Shown piece after piece: positions 63,654 to 64,000 of a stretch of DNA of 64,000 bases (position 1 is the stretch's first letter; every line of letters starts with the position of its first letter). This DNA comes from Bombella pluederhausensis (GTDB lineage: Bacteria; Pseudomonadota; Alphaproteobacteria; Acetobacterales; Acetobacteraceae). Position numbers and translations under genes: made by a program. The notes beneath the pieces were generated by a model. The model ran no database searches, had not been told where the DNA came from, and worked only from the letters and a program-made list of their open reading frames with translations. Location of the stretch: NCBI RefSeq assembly GCF_026385525.1, contig NZ_JANIDY010000001.1, positions 806,001 through 870,000 of the forward strand, written 5' to 3'.

Positions 63654-64000
63654 CATGCCTGCTCCAGCTTCTGGATACCTTCAAGCGTGTGCATCTGCTC
63701 TGCCAGACGGGGCGTAATGCGATAGAAACCCGGTAGTCTGATTTCAATATCCTGCGTTTCTTCAAGCGTTGGCAGCAATACAATGCGCCCACGCCCTCCC
63801 TTCACGCTCTCCAGCATGTCATGGAGTGGGTCCAGTGCGGTTTCATGATCGATCCAGACCCGCAACTCACTCTTTTCATGCGCCGCAGCCGCTTCAAGGT
63901 CCTGCACGCTGTTCGCCGTGATGCGCAGAGCATCACCATCCAGTTTCAGCTCAGCCTGCACAAGCACGGCCTGCCCTGCTACCAGCAGGTCTCGACAGGC
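63653..64000 (-). CDS. dnaE: DNA polymerase III alpha subunit, C-terminal fragment
   Basis: Only the last 115 residues lie in the window. They read LLVAGQAVLVQAELKLDGDALRITANSVQDLE-type sequence (pieces seen: VLVQAELKLDGDALRITA and GRIVLLPTLEETQDIEIRLP), the OB-fold and tail region of DnaE. The dnaQ gene for its proofreading partner is at 20434-21129. The stop is set by a TGA touching the terminator. The call rests on OB-domain resemblance, so it is slightly less sure than a full gene. Confidence 0.8.
   Translation of the reverse strand, partial: ACRDLLVAGQAVLVQAELKLDGDALRITANSVQDLEAAAAHEKSELRVWIDHETALDPLHDMLESVKGGRGRIVLLPTLEETQDIEIRLPGFYRITPRLAEQMHTLEGIQKLEQA

Noticed and set aside
1-64000. 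CRISPR arrays, insertion sequences, toxin-antitoxin or restriction genes
   Set aside because: I found no regular direct repeats with spacers, no transposase-like motif and no recognisable toxin, antitoxin or methylase pair.

Overview
The window is a gene-dense stretch of an alphaproteobacterial chromosome, most probably from an acetic acid bacterium (Acetobacteraceae; the Gluconobacter/Bombella/Saccharibacter side is a guess). The reasons are family-level: alphaproteobacterial-type GshA, CobS/CobT beside a BolA protein and a J-domain protein, lysC divergent from ubiG, DUF4167 next to prmC, argH followed by a tiny LptM-like lipoprotein, and a Tat-exported sugar lactonase. GC is moderate to high, spacing is tight, 4-nt ATGA/GTGA overlaps are common, and I see no insertion sequence, prophage, integrase, CRISPR array or rRNA. 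Both ends cut a gene: fabI on the left, the 3' end of dnaE on the right.

Layout. 1-4.3 kb: fabI, then a lipid A unit (waaA, lpxK, an LpxL/HtrB-type acyltransferase) and a small unknown protein. 4.3-9.6 kb: an LpoA/YraM-like lipoprotein divergent from rsmI, then lolA, gshA and rsmE. 9.7-13.5 kb: ubiA and two overlapping MFS transporter genes. 13.6-17.1 kb: der, bamB and a YfgM-like gene. 17.1-23.4 kb: a glycosyltransferase, pyrC, a family 9 heptosyltransferase, then dnaQ, coaE, aroE and a formylglutamate amidohydrolase. 23.4-33.4 kb: a TlpA-like thioredoxin, argH, an LptM-like lipoprotein, an orphan, then a long minus-strand run of MBL hydrolase, tatD, metG, holB, tmk, a D,D-carboxypeptidase and a lytic transglycosylase. 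33.5-41.2 kb: DedA plus an ATP-grasp protein, a lone MCE/MlaD protein, a variant uppP, two tandem APC permeases and an MscS channel. 41.3-51.7 kb: tRNA-Met, DUF4167, prmC, prfA, hisS, ispG, rodZ, a nitronate monooxygenase, lysC and ubiG. 51.7-59 kb: Tat lactonase, DUF2147, grxC, comF, a phosphohexomutase, galU, tRNA-Leu, lipB, a LolA-like lipoprotein and bolA. 59-64 kb: J-domain protein, cobS, cobT, a secreted unknown and dnaE.

The genes are mainly housekeeping, with strong weight on the envelope: Kdo and lipid A assembly, heptose transfer, lipoprotein sorting, outer-membrane protein assembly, undecaprenyl phosphate recycling, murein trimming, RodZ shape control and phospholipid/MCE traffic. 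I found no convincing new defence or mobile system. The points most worth a second look are a LolA-family lipoprotein that could serve as the missing LolB, an orphan secreted gene wedged on the opposite strand between prfA and prmC, a DedA/ATP-grasp pair of unknown purpose, and an orphan CxxC protein in an AT-rich island where lysA would often lie.
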